Shown: positions 32,868-45,503 of the stretch, in pieces
How positions within the stretch are numbered: the first letter of the stretch is position 1
How the letters are laid out: each line of letters opens with the position of its first letter
Origin: Clarkia xantiana subsp. parviflora
Lineage: Eukaryota > Streptophyta > Magnoliopsida > Myrtales > Onagraceae
Direction of reading: 5' to 3'
Assembly: GCA_036873135.1 (NCBI GenBank)
Contig: JAPTYO010000017.1
Coordinates: forward strand, 13,578,001-13,642,000
DNA: 64,000 nt
Notes under the pieces: generated by a model
Seen by the model: only the letters and a program-made list of their open reading frames with translations
Told to the model about the DNA's origin: nothing
The model's database searches: none
Position numbers and translations under genes: made by a program

Positions 32868-33093
32868 TGTTGGTTAATTTTATAGTTAAGGGTCAATATG
32901 CAATTATGATAATTGCTATATATAATAGCTACTGTAATCAATGAAACAATTATGCGATAAATGAATAATAGTTCTCTCTATCCTTTTGTCTTTCTCTGCA
33001 ACTCCTCCCCAGCCCTAAACCCCTTCTTCTCCGATCAATCTCCGATCAATCTCCGATCTTCTCCGATTTAGCATGTAACAATGGTATCAGAGC
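32868..33093 (+). repeat. Copia LTR remnant with primer-binding site
   Basis: TGTTGGTTAATTTT to TAGCATGTAACA (32868-33080, 213 bp) followed by A and TGGTATCAGAGC (33082-33093). The U5 end has a CTCCGATCAAT repeat. No pol follows. Confidence 0.8.
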
Positions 33094-34288
33094 AGTTCTC
33101 CTAGCGGTGCGATTCCAGCCACAACCTGCAATTTCTATGTCCGCTGCTGCAATTTTTGTTGATTTCAACCACAGCTGACAGTTTCGTCGCCAAATTTGAC
33201 TAATCCGCCGCCAGTTACCTCACCAGCCACCGCTCTCTGATCAGTGCTGACTGACCTCTCCAAATTGCTAATACGGATCTGAACTTTTGCTGGTTTTTGG
33301 ATTATCGATTCTGCTGCTACGAATTTAAATTCGAATCTGTCGATTCTTCTGTTTCCAACTGTTAGTTCTGGTATTGTGCTTTCTGTCCTGCTGCTGCTCG
33401 ATTGTTACCTGCTGCTGCTACTGTTCTGATTTCTGTGGTTTCAACTGCTGCGATTCTGTGCTGCTGGTTCTGTTGTTGCTTCCTCTCAAACCCCTAAATC
33501 CCTCCATTCTCCGATCAGTCTCGATCTTCTCCAATTCGACACGTATCACCACCACCACTCTACACTGTGGAACTCGAATGCTACTAGCTAGTGGTCATAT
33601 CGTGATATAGATATACTATTTGAGGTAGGTCAAGTACATAATTTTTTGTTCTTATTGACTAGTCTATAAATGTGGGAAATCCTCTGCCACTTCAATACTT
33701 GTTATCTGCTTGCAACTCTATCTTACTGATCTCGTCTCTGGATGCTTCATAATCATTGCATGTCCATACTTGTCAAGCTATCAGTTAGAGTGAGGATAAG
33801 ATGAAATTGTTTCATATATTAAAATGCACTTGACATGCTTAACAATGAAGAAGTTGGCAACTTAGAGAAGCCAGTTGTTTGGGTTTCTATGTACTTAACC
33901 CACTATGCTGTATAAGTGACTTGTAGTGTGTCACCAACAGTGAGTTGAGTGGAGTATGAGGATAAGCGATAATAGCTTTTGACCTCAAGTTACCAAAAAA
34001 AAAAAAAAAAAGCTTTTGTCCTCAGGTCCACCAATGTACTTTATAATTAAGAGGAATATGTGTTTCATGGTTTTCTCCCATGTAAACTTATGTGCAGATA
34101 TTGCCACATCACCTCCAGACTTTGATGTCCTACTTAAACTTATATAGTATGCGAAGTTTGTGGGTAGTTTTGTAGAAGTTGTTTGTCGAATGGAAAGTGA
34201 ATTCCATGAATAATTGGTGAATTTTACCTAAAAGCGGCTTCTAAGCGACAAACAACCAGTGCAGGTACATTTGCTTTGACTCACAAGT
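33094..34288 (+). other. Copia leader remnant and probable 5' region of the Agenet gene
   Basis: 33094-33480 is a CTGCTGC-rich leader typical of Copia internal starts. 33487-33560 repeats the LTR end imperfectly (AAACCCCTAAATCCCTCCATTCTCCGATC). A good donor GAG/GTAGGT lies at 33624-33625 and an acceptor GTGCAG at about 34265, 24 bases before the gene's ATG, so an untranslated first exon ending near 33624 is possible. The promoter cannot be placed with confidence. Confidence 0.35.
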
Positions 34289-36921
34289 ATGGTTAAAGAT
34301 GAAGTGCCATTTGAAATTGGCCAGCTGGCAGAGACAAAATCTTTTGAGGATGGTTTTCGTGGTGCATGGTTCCGTTGCAAGGTATATTTGGACTCTTTTT
34401 ATTTACCTTAGATGTTAGCCTTTCGGAAAAAGCATTAACTTCACGTTGTAGGAAAATCTAATGCAGGACAGAATAACTTCAGCTTGCAATTTACTGTAAT
34501 TTGTGTCAGTATATATATTATTATTTTATTGTATATAATATTATCGTTAAATCTCGCAGTCTAGTTGTGTTTTTTGCTTGATAAATAGCCGCCTTGGTGT
34601 TTTTGTATTGGAATATTGGTAATCTATTCTATATTGTAATGTTGGTTTTATACACTGCATTTGGTTGGATGTATTCCTACGGTCCATGTCCTCTTTGCTG
34701 AAATGAAAAGTTAACACATTCCCTTGTTCTCATTAGATACTTGATATTAAGCAGAAGAGTGGTGACATATCAGTGCAAATGGACTACTATGATTATTCAG
34801 ATCAGAGTGAGTTATCCTGATTCTTTCGTAGAAGAGCTTCCACTGTTTCTTTTCTTTTTATTCCATCTTCAATGTCAGCCGGATTCAGAATATTAATTCG
34901 TTGAAATTTGACTCCACACAGGGATTTAGGTTGTCATCAACACGAGAAATGAGCATTTTGACACATCTCCATGTTTATTCTATAGAGATAGAGCACCTTT
35001 GTATTTTGCAAGTACGGAAGAAACGTAGAGTTCAGTTTAGAAGTAAAGTTGGACATATTTATCAGCACTTGCATATCTTGCAGTTTGGTTCTTATTTTCT
35101 TGATTTCTTGCATGCAGATTGCTTGAATATACAATCTTTAGTACCAAAATTAAAACCTATGTATTTGCTTTATACCAACAATAATTCCAGTCATATAGTA
35201 TTTTCCCACATCATCTCAAAGCCGCAAGAATCTTCTAGCTCCATTATTCTAATCAATGTCAAGTATCATACCAAATAAGATTTTAACCTTCATAGATGTT
35301 TTATTTTATTCTTAAGAACTTGATAGTGTTCTCAAAATATACTTTTGTTTCTCATCACTCGAGCAAATTTATTTTTCAGAGTCAATTTGGACAAAACTAT
35401 ATCAGAGCCCTCCTTATGGTCGAAGCGGAAAGAAGAAGAACAAGAAGCAGCTGATGGTGCGCCCAAGGTTTCCTTCCGTCTATCGCAGAAGTGATAAACC
35501 TGATGATACTACTATATTAGAGGGTGCTGTTCTTGTCAATGATGAGTGGAAGGTTGGGGATATGGTTGATTGGTGCACTGATGGCTGTTTTTGGACTGCA
35601 ACAGTAACTGATATCCTGAGTGACAAAAGGCTTAAGGTATTCCCTGTCTTTTGGCTTGTAATGTCCCTCTAGTATGTTACAATTGGTATGGGTTGAGCTT
35701 CCTGGCATATTACTAAGTGGTATGAGCTAGATGGTGTTCTCACACAAGTCATAAGAAACTACTCAAATTTAGAGAAATCTGATCAATAATTTTTATTATA
35801 CTCAAATTGACCAGTTCTATCATGATTATATCCGGTCATTACTTTATGGTTATTACTGCTGTAACTGCTCAACGACACTCCTGAAATTTCTTAATTTTCA
35901 TCTTGTTCATATTTATGACTTGCCTAGATTGAGCTGTTGCCACGTCCAGAAGGTCAAGGATCATCTTATGAAGCTTCATCTGAGGACCTACGCCCATCCT
36001 TAAATTGGTCTATTGAAAGTGGTTGGAGTGTACCTGTACCTACTGCGGTCAGTCATCTGCCTGGATTTTCTATTAATGCCATTTACTTTTTGAACCTTGT
36101 TTGGTTTATTGCGAAGGTATTAACAGGAACAAATTACAAATTACAAATGGCGAATTTGCTCAATTGAAAGTAAAGGTCTGAATCTCAGGATTTATGTAAT
36201 TATTCAAAAAAATTGATTGATTTATTTTAAACCGCATTATGGGCATTGTTGTTGACTTTGAAATGCATTCTGGATGCTCGTGAATGTTAATGTCTTTTTT
36301 TTTTGCTTTGCACAATGTGCTAACAGACATGCCTTCTTCCAGTGAGTGAATTGGTTGGTTGGTTTTCTAATATCTTTATAATGTAATGTTAGATCTTTTT
36401 ACAGAGTGTTATATCTCTTTTCCACATATTGAATCATGCGAGTTGGTGGTTGTAAATGCAGGCTAATGGTAGTAGTCATCCTTGTGCTCAGATACTTGCT
36501 CCTTTTACAAAAGGTATCAATATATTGTCTCTAAGTGCTATGATGCTCTGTAACGCTTGGATATTGATATTTTGCATCCACAATTGAAATTTTGGTTTCA
36601 GGAAACGAAGTAAAGAGAGGTGATGTAGATATTTGTGGTGGGAGATGGATTAATAATGATGGTTCATTACCTCCTCCTAGAGTTGGAAAATATGATGATT
36701 CTAACTTGAAACAGAGTTGTGGATCTGAGTCAGTTGGTAAAACCAATGTTAATGATGAGAAGTTGAAAGACACCAAGTCTTGTGATACGACGACGCTGGA
36801 AGCTGCAATTGTGGACTTGGAAGGGCTTGTTAACAAAGTTAAGAGGCTTGAGCGTCTTTTGAAGTTTGGAGCAACTAAAATTCGGGCATCACCAATAGGA
36901 GGAGGAGGAGGGAATAAATAA
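34289..36921 (+). CDS. Agenet (Tudor-like) domain protein, six exons, 303 residues
   Basis: Exons by splice sites and frame: 34289-34381, 34737-34806, 35380-35636, 35928-36047, 36462-36513, 36602-36921 (912 nt, stop TAA). All introns are GT..AG and phases agree. The start MVKDEVPFEIGQLAETKSFE leads into a first Agenet-like repeat (residues 8-65; GFRGAWFRCKI). A second lies at about 112-170 (WKVGDMVDWCTDGCFWTATV, then the DLRPSLNW motif usual at the end of plant Agenet pairs). A Lys-rich GKKKNKK segment sits between them. Residues about 262-287 form a Leu-heptad coiled coil (LEGLVNKVKRLERLLKFG), then a Gly-rich end. Plant Agenet proteins are Tudor-like readers of chromatin or RNA; the ligand of this one is unknown. 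No frame lesion is seen and it is the only convincing host gene here. Confidence 0.85.
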
Positions 36922-37038
36922 ATAATTAGTATATGTTTTCTGACTGACAAAAGGTAAACCCTAAACCAACCATTATTATGACACCACTTTGATGATGATG
37001 CATCAAACCGGATCTTATTCCTATCCAGCCCTCAACCA

Positions 37039-37969
37039 TTTTTAACAGGTCTTTTGGTCCAATATATTTAACAACTTTTGGGATTTGGTCCAACAATTTT
37101 TTTTCTTCTTAGTTTTGGTACCATTTGTTTGACAACTTTTGGCTTCAGTTGATCGTAAGTTGAACGTTAAATAGTCACGTGACTTGCATATGCCTAGTCC
37201 CAAATTTTTATTTTGTTCAGTTTAGTCCTCAAATTCATTGTCCTAACTTTTTATTTTTGCAATTTAGCCCTGAAACAGTATCAACTGCACACTAGGACTA
37301 AATTGACCTAGTCATGGTCCGACCCATGGATAGGTCGGACCATGGTTAGGGTCGCACAGGACCGGCGACCCTAGCCATGGGTCGCACATCACTGGCTACC
37401 CTAGCCATGGGTCGCACATGACTGGCTACCCGAGTCATGGGTCGCACATGACTGGTTACCCTAGCCATGGGTCGCACATGACTGGCTACCCTAGCCATGG
37501 GTCGCACAGGACTGGGTCGCACAGGACTGGCTACCCTACCCATGGTCCGACTTAGCTATGGGTCGGATCATAGCTAGGTCAATTTAGTATTAAGGAATTG
37601 ACCAAATTGGATGTCTAGGTCAGACCATGGTTAGGGTCGCCTAGTTCTGGTGACCCTAGTCGTGGTCCGACCTTGCTATGGGTCGTACTTAGTTAAGTCA
37701 ATTTAGTCCTAGGGTGCAGTTGATAATGTTTAAGGGTTAAATTACAAAAATAAAAAGTTAGGACAATGAATTTGAGGATTAAACTGAACAAAATAAAAAT
37801 TTGGGGCTAGGCATGTGCAAGTCACGTTACTATTTAATAATCAACTAACGGATTGACCAAAAGCAAAAAAACGTCAAATATATGGTACCAAAACTAGGCA
37901 AAAAAAAAAAAAAAAAAGTTTGACCAAAATTAAAAAGTTGTGAAACACCAATAAAAGACATATTAACCC
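37039..37969. mobile_element. Mutator-like foldback element with internal 30-bp tandem repeat
   Basis: The left arm (37039 to about 37320) and right arm (about 37690-37969) are inverted copies: GTCACGTGACTTGCATATGCC against its complement, and TTTATTTTGTTCAGTTTAGTCCTCAAATTC against its complement. The end GACATATTAACCC resembles the terminus of the element at 44895-45503. No matching 9-bp duplication is visible and the left end is worn. No transposase. Confidence 0.65.
37345..37545. repeat. 30-bp tandem repeat
   Basis: About six units of GGGTCGCACATGACTGGCTACCCTAGCCAT, with one unit truncated to a 13-base GGGTCGCACAGGACT step near 37500. It lies between the arms of the foldback element. The reading frame through it is a by-product of the repeat. 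Confidence 0.85.
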
Positions 37970-40439
37970 TAATATTTATTTATTTAGGATGTAAATAGGT
38001 GGTAAAGAGCAAGCTAGAAGCAAACACACAGTGATGTGCTCTCCTCCATTGCCTGCGATGTTAGGTGAGATCTTCTTCCGGCATCATCAAAGTTTTCGAA
38101 TTTGGTTACTTGCACTGACAACAATCTGTTGTGCATAGGAGAACAAATACCATGATTTTATGGTGCGACATATGCCATTTATATGAGTGGTTGGTTTTGT
38201 TCAGGTCACCAAAATGCCCCCTTCCTTAGCAGTGCAGTTACCCTGCAGAAATACAAGTTTAATCAATGTTGTATGGGTACGTACTATCATTGTATGCAAT
38301 ATGACCTGTTATATTCCCCTCCAATGAGGATCTTTTTTCTATAGAAGCTGCATCACAAATCCCTTGTTTTATTTTCCCGGTTGATTTTACTCATCTTAAA
38401 ATTACATATCTTAATACATTGGTATTTATGGCGTGTAAAATTAAACCTACCGTTTATGATATGCAATTCAGAGCTGTAGAAAAACTTAGAAAAATTTATG
38501 TCATCAAATAATAATATATGTAGTTTAATAAATATATATATTTTTTTAAAATTTACTATAGTATTTTTTACTCTTAAATAAAATAGTAATAGTTTTTTTT
38601 AGTTTATAATAACGTATGATATTATATTTTAAGTTATGTACACTAACCAATTAATAAAAGGGTTAAAGAGTCATTTGGTTAGAGATGTTTATCTGACGTT
38701 GGTTTGTAGTGCAATATTTTTTTTAGACTTTTTGTGTAATATGTTTCAATTTGGAAATTTTCTGCGCATTTGTTAGTTTTTTCCTTTAAATAGCACGTGT
38801 TTTGCACGTGACGTGCCTTATATTTTTTTATTATTATTATTTTTTCAATTTAGTTCCTTTAAACTTTTTTTAAGTTTAATTTAGTCTTGAATCGGCCAAT
38901 CAATTGACTTGGTTGACTTAGGTCCGACCTAGGTTTAGTCCAATTGGGTCCAATTTGATTGGGTTCAATAAGGCCTATCAAAACAGGTTAACCCGTGACC
39001 CGCGGGTCACTGACCCGTTATTGACATGGGGTAACCATGGGTCAGGGTTGCAGACCCGTACCCGGGCCTGCAAACAAGTGTAGCGGCAGCGACAAAGCTC
39101 CATATAGGCATGTACTTACGAGAAATTCTTCTCTGCCACCGAATCAACAGATGGCTTCAACATGGAATACCTATTATAAGTTGACACGTAGCACAATGTA
39201 AGACAATTTCTGCAACATATCACATTGTGATTAGTTGAAGTGCCACCAGCTCTGAGCATGTGTGAAGAATCTCTCTGTACTTACACACTTACAGAAAGAA
39301 AGCACAACAGCAGCGGTGCCCTAGTGCAGCGGCAATAGCAAAGCTCCATACACTTACGAACTTACAGAGCAGCAAACATATACACTTACACACTCACACA
39401 TACACTACATACATACCATCTTCATGTCTTCATATATCAATTCTCATCATTCTAACAAAATGCAATACCAACATGAATTGAATAACAATAATTAATGTCA
39501 AACCTAACAGTATTAACTTAAGTTACAACTAGGTTCTGACTTTTAATATAACTAATAAAATGTTCAATCTAAGTAGACGGCTGTATATGACAAACCATAC
39601 TCCAAAAGTCTAAAATGTCTATGTTAATTGTTAGGTCAAATATCAAAAGTAGACAATTTTAGATGACAAACCAAACTCCAAAGGCCAAAAATGTAAATGT
39701 TAATTGTTATGTCGACTGTTAAAAGTAGAGTAACAAAGTATAGACACATCTAAATCTTCTTTCTTCAGATTTCATTAAGTACTCGGAGCATTTGTAGACC
39801 TACAAAAGTACAAGTAATGAGTAAAAGTACAAGTAATAATTAATAGCAGAGAAAAATCAATTTAACTTAATAAAAAAAAAAAACAGAAGTCAATTCAAAT
39901 CATAAATACATAAACTCATTAAAATAATGGTTTAGTAACATTACCTTGTACTTGTAGCGTTACTTTCTTCGATAGTTATAGACTGCTTCCTCGCTAGATC
40001 CTCCTCAAGGGAAAGAATTTCAAAACAAACATAGATAGATCAAAGTAAAACACTCTAATTACACATTAATCATACGTTTTATTTTAGTTGTAGCTCTAAG
40101 ACATTAGAATATTATTCCAAAGGCATTCAACAAACATAAAAAAAACAAAGAAAAACTCACTCACAAACCTAAACATCATAAAAAAAAGTCAAACTTCAAA
40201 TGCACGAAAAAGTGAAAAACAAAAAAGAACGTGGAATTATAATTCATTAAGTTTAAACTGAGCCTTTGAAATTCTTCTACCTTCAACATTGAGACACAAT
40301 CTTCAATATCTTCCTCATTTATGCTTCCTTCTTCTATTAGAAGAGTTGTGATTTAGTTAGTCAGTTAAAACTTAAAAAAATAAAATGTTTACCACTTAGC
40401 TAAAACTAACATACATTTAAACTGAGAAACTTATACAAC
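37970..40439. other. Non-coding intergenic sequence with decayed repeats
   Basis: 38780-39060 has GCACGTGACGTGCC, TCAATTTAGTTCC and GGTCCGACCTAGG phrases shared with the Mutator-like family, plus an ACCCGTGACCCGCGGGTC tract. 39060-39360 holds two related GTGCAGCGGCAATAGCAAAGCTCCATA segments about 230 bases apart. The remainder is AT-rich with no supportable gene. Confidence 0.45.
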
Positions 40440-41615
40440 TTACCCGAGCCAAGAATCTAATCTCTGCAGCACATAATAGCTTGCATTGTTAAAAAATTCA
40501 ACGAATTCCCCTCTTTACTTTGAAAACGAGCACTCACACTAAATGTTGTTTCACAAGCGACTGTCATGATAGGGATGCTAAAAATATCAAAAGCCATAGT
40601 TGAAAGAGTAGGAAATACGGTAGATTCCCATGCCAGTAAATTAGAACATCAAAATGCTGTTTCTTATCGTGCAACTCTTCCTCTAGATATCGATCTAGTT
40701 GAGACTTTTGGTTTGATTGTGTGCATGATATTAAATCTTCAAATTCCTGAATAAAAGAAATATATTTTATGATTTATAGAAAGACAAATAATTATAATTA
40801 TAAGTATAATAAAAATAGAAGTCTTACATTAATAAACCCATCACCTCCAAAACTCGAGTTATGCAACAATTGATCATGAACATAAGAACTTGTATAAGAC
40901 TTTTTGCTAACATGAGAATCTTTCTCCAATGAAGAAGGTACCTCAACCGATGACTTGTCTGCATATTCATTATACATCTCATATAACATGGACCAGATCA
41001 CTTCGGCTTCAATACTGCCATAATTCTAACCATGCAACCTATTATACGCAAAGTGCACAAAGTTAAACTTGTATCGATGATCCAAAATGCAAGAAATGGC
41101 CAAAATGACACTAAAGTTGGACAAATACTTAACAAATTTGGATCTCATATGATCAACCATATCTCTCATGAACAAGCAGCCGCCTTCATACTTTTTCCCC
41201 AACTTGAAATTGATCATCATCATCAAGGGGAATTAAAAATTTGCAGTTGGATACTTTGATGCCGAAAAAGCATAGTCAAATCATAGAAGACTCCTAAGAA
41301 ATATGCAATTACTTCAACTTTTGTCCATTCAGTCGGAGTAGGACACATGCAATCTTCTGAATTTGACCTTCCCCAATCCATATGACGAATTGCAACACTG
41401 AAGTATAAAGCACTCTTGAGCATAAGAAATGTGAAATTCAACCTGGTTGGTACATCTTGACGCAAGCATCTCCTAGTGTCTAGATTTAAAGAACTCTCAT
41501 TTTCCAAAATCAGTCCCTAAGAGCCTTTAACATACTTATCGATTTCTATGATTTTCTTCGCAACACCATCCACTTATTTCAAGGCATCTTGTGTTGACAA
41601 TTGGTAAATGACCGC
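40440..41615 (-). pseudogene. hAT transposase remnant (C-terminal half)
   Basis: Read right to left: DALK..VDGVAKKIIEIDKY (about 41500-41600); RRCLRQDVPTRLNFTFLML and WTKVEVIAYFLGVFYDLT (41223-41507); FVKYLSNFSVILAISCILDHR (41026-41226); MYNEYADKS (40798-41001); then the hAT dimerisation region with SQLDRYLEEELHDKK and MTVACETTFSVSARF, ending near 40440. This is the plant hAT (Ac/RICESLEEPER-like) layout. Several frame shifts and stops make it non-functional. The N-terminal zinc finger half is absent: a Copia LTR begins at 41616. Confidence 0.82.
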
Positions 41616-42195
41616 TGTAATAGGAGCCCTTTAATATAAGTCCAACACCTAAGTAATTGGGTAATGTCACATTAAGGATGGGCTAGACCTAAAATCCTAA
41701 TTGACATGAGAGGCCCAAAATTGGGCCTCGCCTTTACATTAGATGGCCGACTAGATTACTTGTAGGGTTGAGGTGAGTTTTGCCCACCTCCTCTTTTAAA
41801 TAAGGAGTGTCAGCATTTCTTTATGGTTAATGAGATAATCACTTTACCTCCTTTGTGCCGAGACAAAATAAATCTTTCTCCCTATCACTCCTAGTTTCGG
41901 GCGAACCCTACATGCTTGGAGGTGCCAAATTGCTTTGAGCAATTACACCAGAGATCCATCAATGCGAGGAATCCAAAAGAGGCTTTACTGTGGAGACCAT
42001 TCCGTGTAGGCGGTTCCTTAACAAGAATCCTTACAGGATCCGTCCGGCGGACCGCGAACTCCCCTCAAGATCTTGGGTCCTCGAAAAGCAAGAACTGGTA
42101 TGTGTCCCTATTCCGCTGCGTAATTAGTTTACATGGCATGTACACGTTTTTTTGTCCGTAGTAACTATCCCCTAAACCTTACAGTGGTATCAGAG
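41616..42195 (+). repeat. Copia 5' LTR with primer-binding site
   Basis: TGTAATAGGAGCC to AAACCTTACA (41616-42183, 568 bp), then G and TGGTATCAGAG. TATA-like TTTAAATAAGGAG near 41794. The hAT remnant stops exactly at its left border; preceding bases ACCGC would be the duplication. Confidence 0.78.
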
Positions 42196-44894
42196 TCTGT
42201 GTTATGGAATTCAGGATTTTGATAAAATTGGTGTTCTTGAAGTTTTTGATAAAACTGATATTCATGAAATTGAGTATTTTTGTTAAAACCGATGTTATGA
42301 TTTTCAAGAAAAACGTGACCTTCATCAAAATTAAACATTGGATTATTGATCTTAGTAAATTTTGATCTTGAAATTTGACCACTAACCCTAATTGGTGTTT
42401 CGGCTGAACCATGCCTAGGGTTTACAAAGTTTTTTTTTTTTTTTTTTTTTTTTTTTCTTAGGCCTCAAGTTACAAAGTTTCGGCCGAACCCTAACAAATT
42501 TTAAAATTAAAATTGTTGGCCGAAATTTTCTAAATGAATTAAGTCACAATTTGGGCTATATTCACATGATAATTGTGATATTAATTAGGGTTAGTTACCT
42601 TAATGCAACCATACGTTTCTGCATGTTGCTGGATGCACCACAAATGTCAACGAATGCACCCATACGTTTTGCTATGTTGGTGAATGCACCTGAAGTTTGT
42701 AACACCGCTAGTTAAATACATATGCGCCACACATGCAACTGAATGCACCCACGACAACCAACCACCGCGACGACAACCAGTCACCGCGATGGGCGAGTAA
42801 CAGACGACCAGCCACCAAGATACACAACAAGCAGTGAAGACGAGTAACGATACAAAGTAGCGTATCTGCAGAGGTTTAGGTTTACGGTAATTAATTTTAT
42901 CACGACCGTAGAAGATGAGTATTGATGGTATATTTTTCATTAGCAAAATCATTTATTTTTTTAATTAAAAAAAATGTTTGCATGTGAATAGCACGTGAAT
43001 AACTAAAAACAAAAATAAACGAAACTTAGACGAAATGTGTATTGAGAAACAAAGCAATACATATCGGTGCATTTAGCAACACGAAAAAACATATAGGTGC
43101 ATTTGGCAACATGACTAAAATATGTGGGTGTAGTTGGCTAATTAACCCTATTAACTATCAATATTATAACACAATATTCGGGATGTTAGATATTATTGAT
43201 AAATTTAGTTGCCTAAATATTGAGAAAATATATTGTTGATAGATTTATATTCATAAATATAGAATCTTGACAATAAATAAATTTATATATATTGTGCAAA
43301 TATTGGAAATTATATCTATAATTATTCTTACTAGAAGGCTAAGATAAGTTTTTAGTGGATTTTAAAACCCTACTTAGCCCACAAGTGAGAAATTCGGCCG
43401 AACCCTATAGAGTATTGGGCAGGTCCAAATTTGCACATCCGCGTCAGGTCAACTGACCCGGAAGACCATGGGAACCCGAACCGGTTCGACCGAACCGAAT
43501 CGGGTCGGGTTCCACGGGTCCAACCGGAGCGGGTCAACCAATTCGGGTTTTCTTCAATCGGTCCGACCCATCCGGGTCGGGTCGAACCAGGTAATTAATG
43601 GGTCGAACCAAACTGATCCGGTTTGTGTGAAGAACCGAATTGAATCCTATTTTACCGAACCGAACCGGTCGGACTGGTTTCACTAGACCGGACCAGTCGG
43701 ACCGAATTGACGTGAACCAGACCGTATTGGTCGGACCAACCCGAGTCAACTGAAAATAGGATGGTCAAATATTAAAATCCAAATGTTTTCGAACTTTAAA
43801 ATTACCTACACATCGCTAATTGGTTTGAAATTTTCACGTTATTAATCATACCTGATGCCTAGTTTCGACTATGGGGATAGATCTCGGATATGCATGATTT
43901 TGGGACTGAGTCATTTAGTGGGCTTAATTGCAATTTCTATATTAATTTATATTATTTCATGATTAGAATTGAGTCTTGACTATGTCAAGCTAGCTGTATA
44001 ATGCATGTTGTGGGCAGAGACCTAGATTTCAATTAATGAGTTGCGCACTAGGATAGACATGTTGTGATGATTTTTATTGCCTAGAATCCATGTCTAGAAA
44101 TTCGCATGATTAATCATTAGCATGAATTGCAAGTCAACCCAAAATGTTTAAAATCGAAAATCAGTCGCCAAATATGCATGTTTTTTATGGAATGATCACG
44201 CATGATGCGTATGCATGAACGTGGAAGATGTAGCCGCATGCGACAATTTACTTGATTAGTAGAATTATATATGCTAGCATGAGTTCCTTGGAACATTAGA
44301 CACATGACGCGTATGCATGATGATTTGATTGTTTCTTGGAAGTGGCTGCGTATGATAATTTACTTATGTAGTAGAATTGTTTATGCTTACATGAAATCCT
44401 CGAACGTTTTAAAAAGGCTTTGGGAAAGACAAAATCGGGTGTATGCTAAAATTCCACGTTCGGATTAGAGCGATTAAACTGTTTTAAAAGACTTGCCTAT
44501 TAGAAAGGAGACGTCCGCAGTGTGAACTTTTTCACGACCTCCTTCTATTGGTTTACTGGTGGTCGGGTTGACTAGATGGTTGAGGAATCAATGTCATTCG
44601 CCTTCTATCTCATAGATATCCGATGTATGCAATTATTTTTCAAAATGTTATTGTCTCCCTAATGGTCGCATGATTGTCAATATGTGAATTTATATGGCCG
44701 GTAGATTGCATTTCTATATTCCTTGCAATCTTGATAGTGTGTGATATGATGAATGGAATGAGTATGTGTGAAACTCCTCTCTGCTGCGATTCCGAGAGCG
44801 GAGTGGAAACCTACGGATGAATGTGGTAGTATGTTTCCCAATCACGAGAATAGGTTCTTTGGTGATCTGAAAGCGTTTGTGGTGATACTTTCAA
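42196..44894. other. Non-coding, probable decayed Copia interior
   Basis: Contains a 29-base T run near 42430, words ATACGTTTTGCTATGTTGGTGAATGCACC recurring in loose form (42605-42690 and 43060-43110), and a GAACCG/GGGTCGG-rich stretch (next entry). 43760-44880 has no frame. It lies between a Copia 5' LTR and a Copia integrase fragment in the same orientation, so part of it may be that element's interior. Confidence 0.4.
43440..43755. repeat. GC-rich GAACCG / GGGTCGG degenerate repeat
   Basis: Dense short words (GAACCGGTTCGACCGAACC, TCGGGTCGGGTT, GGTCGGACC) in both orientations, bounded by GGTCAACTGACCC and GAGTCAACTG. Open frames on both strands result from the low complexity. Confidence 0.55.
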
Positions 44895-45503
44895 GGGTTA
44901 AAGGTACTTTTCATACCACATGTTTGACCAAATGTGGCTTTTAGTACCGGATGTTTAGTTTTGTATACTTTTGGTACCAAACGTTTGAAAAAATGTGGCT
45001 TTTGATACATCCGTTAGTTGGCCGTTAGTTTTGGCCGTTAAATGACATGTGCAAGTCACGTAATCGACTCTAAACTTTTAATTTTTTTTCAATTTAGTCC
45101 CTCAAATATATTCATAAATCTTATTTTGTTTAATTTAGTCCTAATGCTTCAAAATCGAACCCAATTGGGACCTATCCCCAATTGGATAAATTTGACCCAA
45201 ATGGGGCTATGTCAATTGAATTCGATTGGTTTAATTGGGTCCGATTTTGAAGTGTTGTGACTAAGTTAAACAAAATAAAAGTTATAAATATATTTGAGGG
45301 ATTAAATTGAACAAAATTAAAAGTTTAGAGTCGATCACGTGACTTGTACATGTCATTTAACGGCCAAAACTAACGGCTAACTAACGGATGTACGAAAAGC
45401 CACATTTTTTCAAACGTTTGGTACCAAAAGTATACAAAACTAAACTTCCAGTACTAAAAGTCACATTCGGTCAAACATGTGGTATGAAAAGTACCTTTAA
45501 CCC
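44895..45503. mobile_element. Mutator-like MITE (609 bp) with 9-bp target duplication
   Basis: Flanked by perfect 9-bp repeats TACTTTCAA (44886-44894 and 45504-45512). The termini are GGGTTAAAGGTAC and its complement GTACCTTTAACCC. The inverted arms run about 270 bases with few mismatches (for example TTTAGTTTTGTATACTTTTG in both). The centre carries CCCAATTGG/CCGATTTTG words. Long arms plus a 9-bp duplication are Mutator hallmarks. No coding. Confidence 0.9.

Noticed and set aside
37346..37543. Repetitive RPMARVASHV protein
   Set aside because: Produced by the 30-bp tandem repeat inside a foldback element; no start context or homologues expected.
43468..43686. Frame rich in GSNQ/TEPNR words
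   Set aside because: Low-complexity GAACCG/GGGTCGG repeat, open on both strands.
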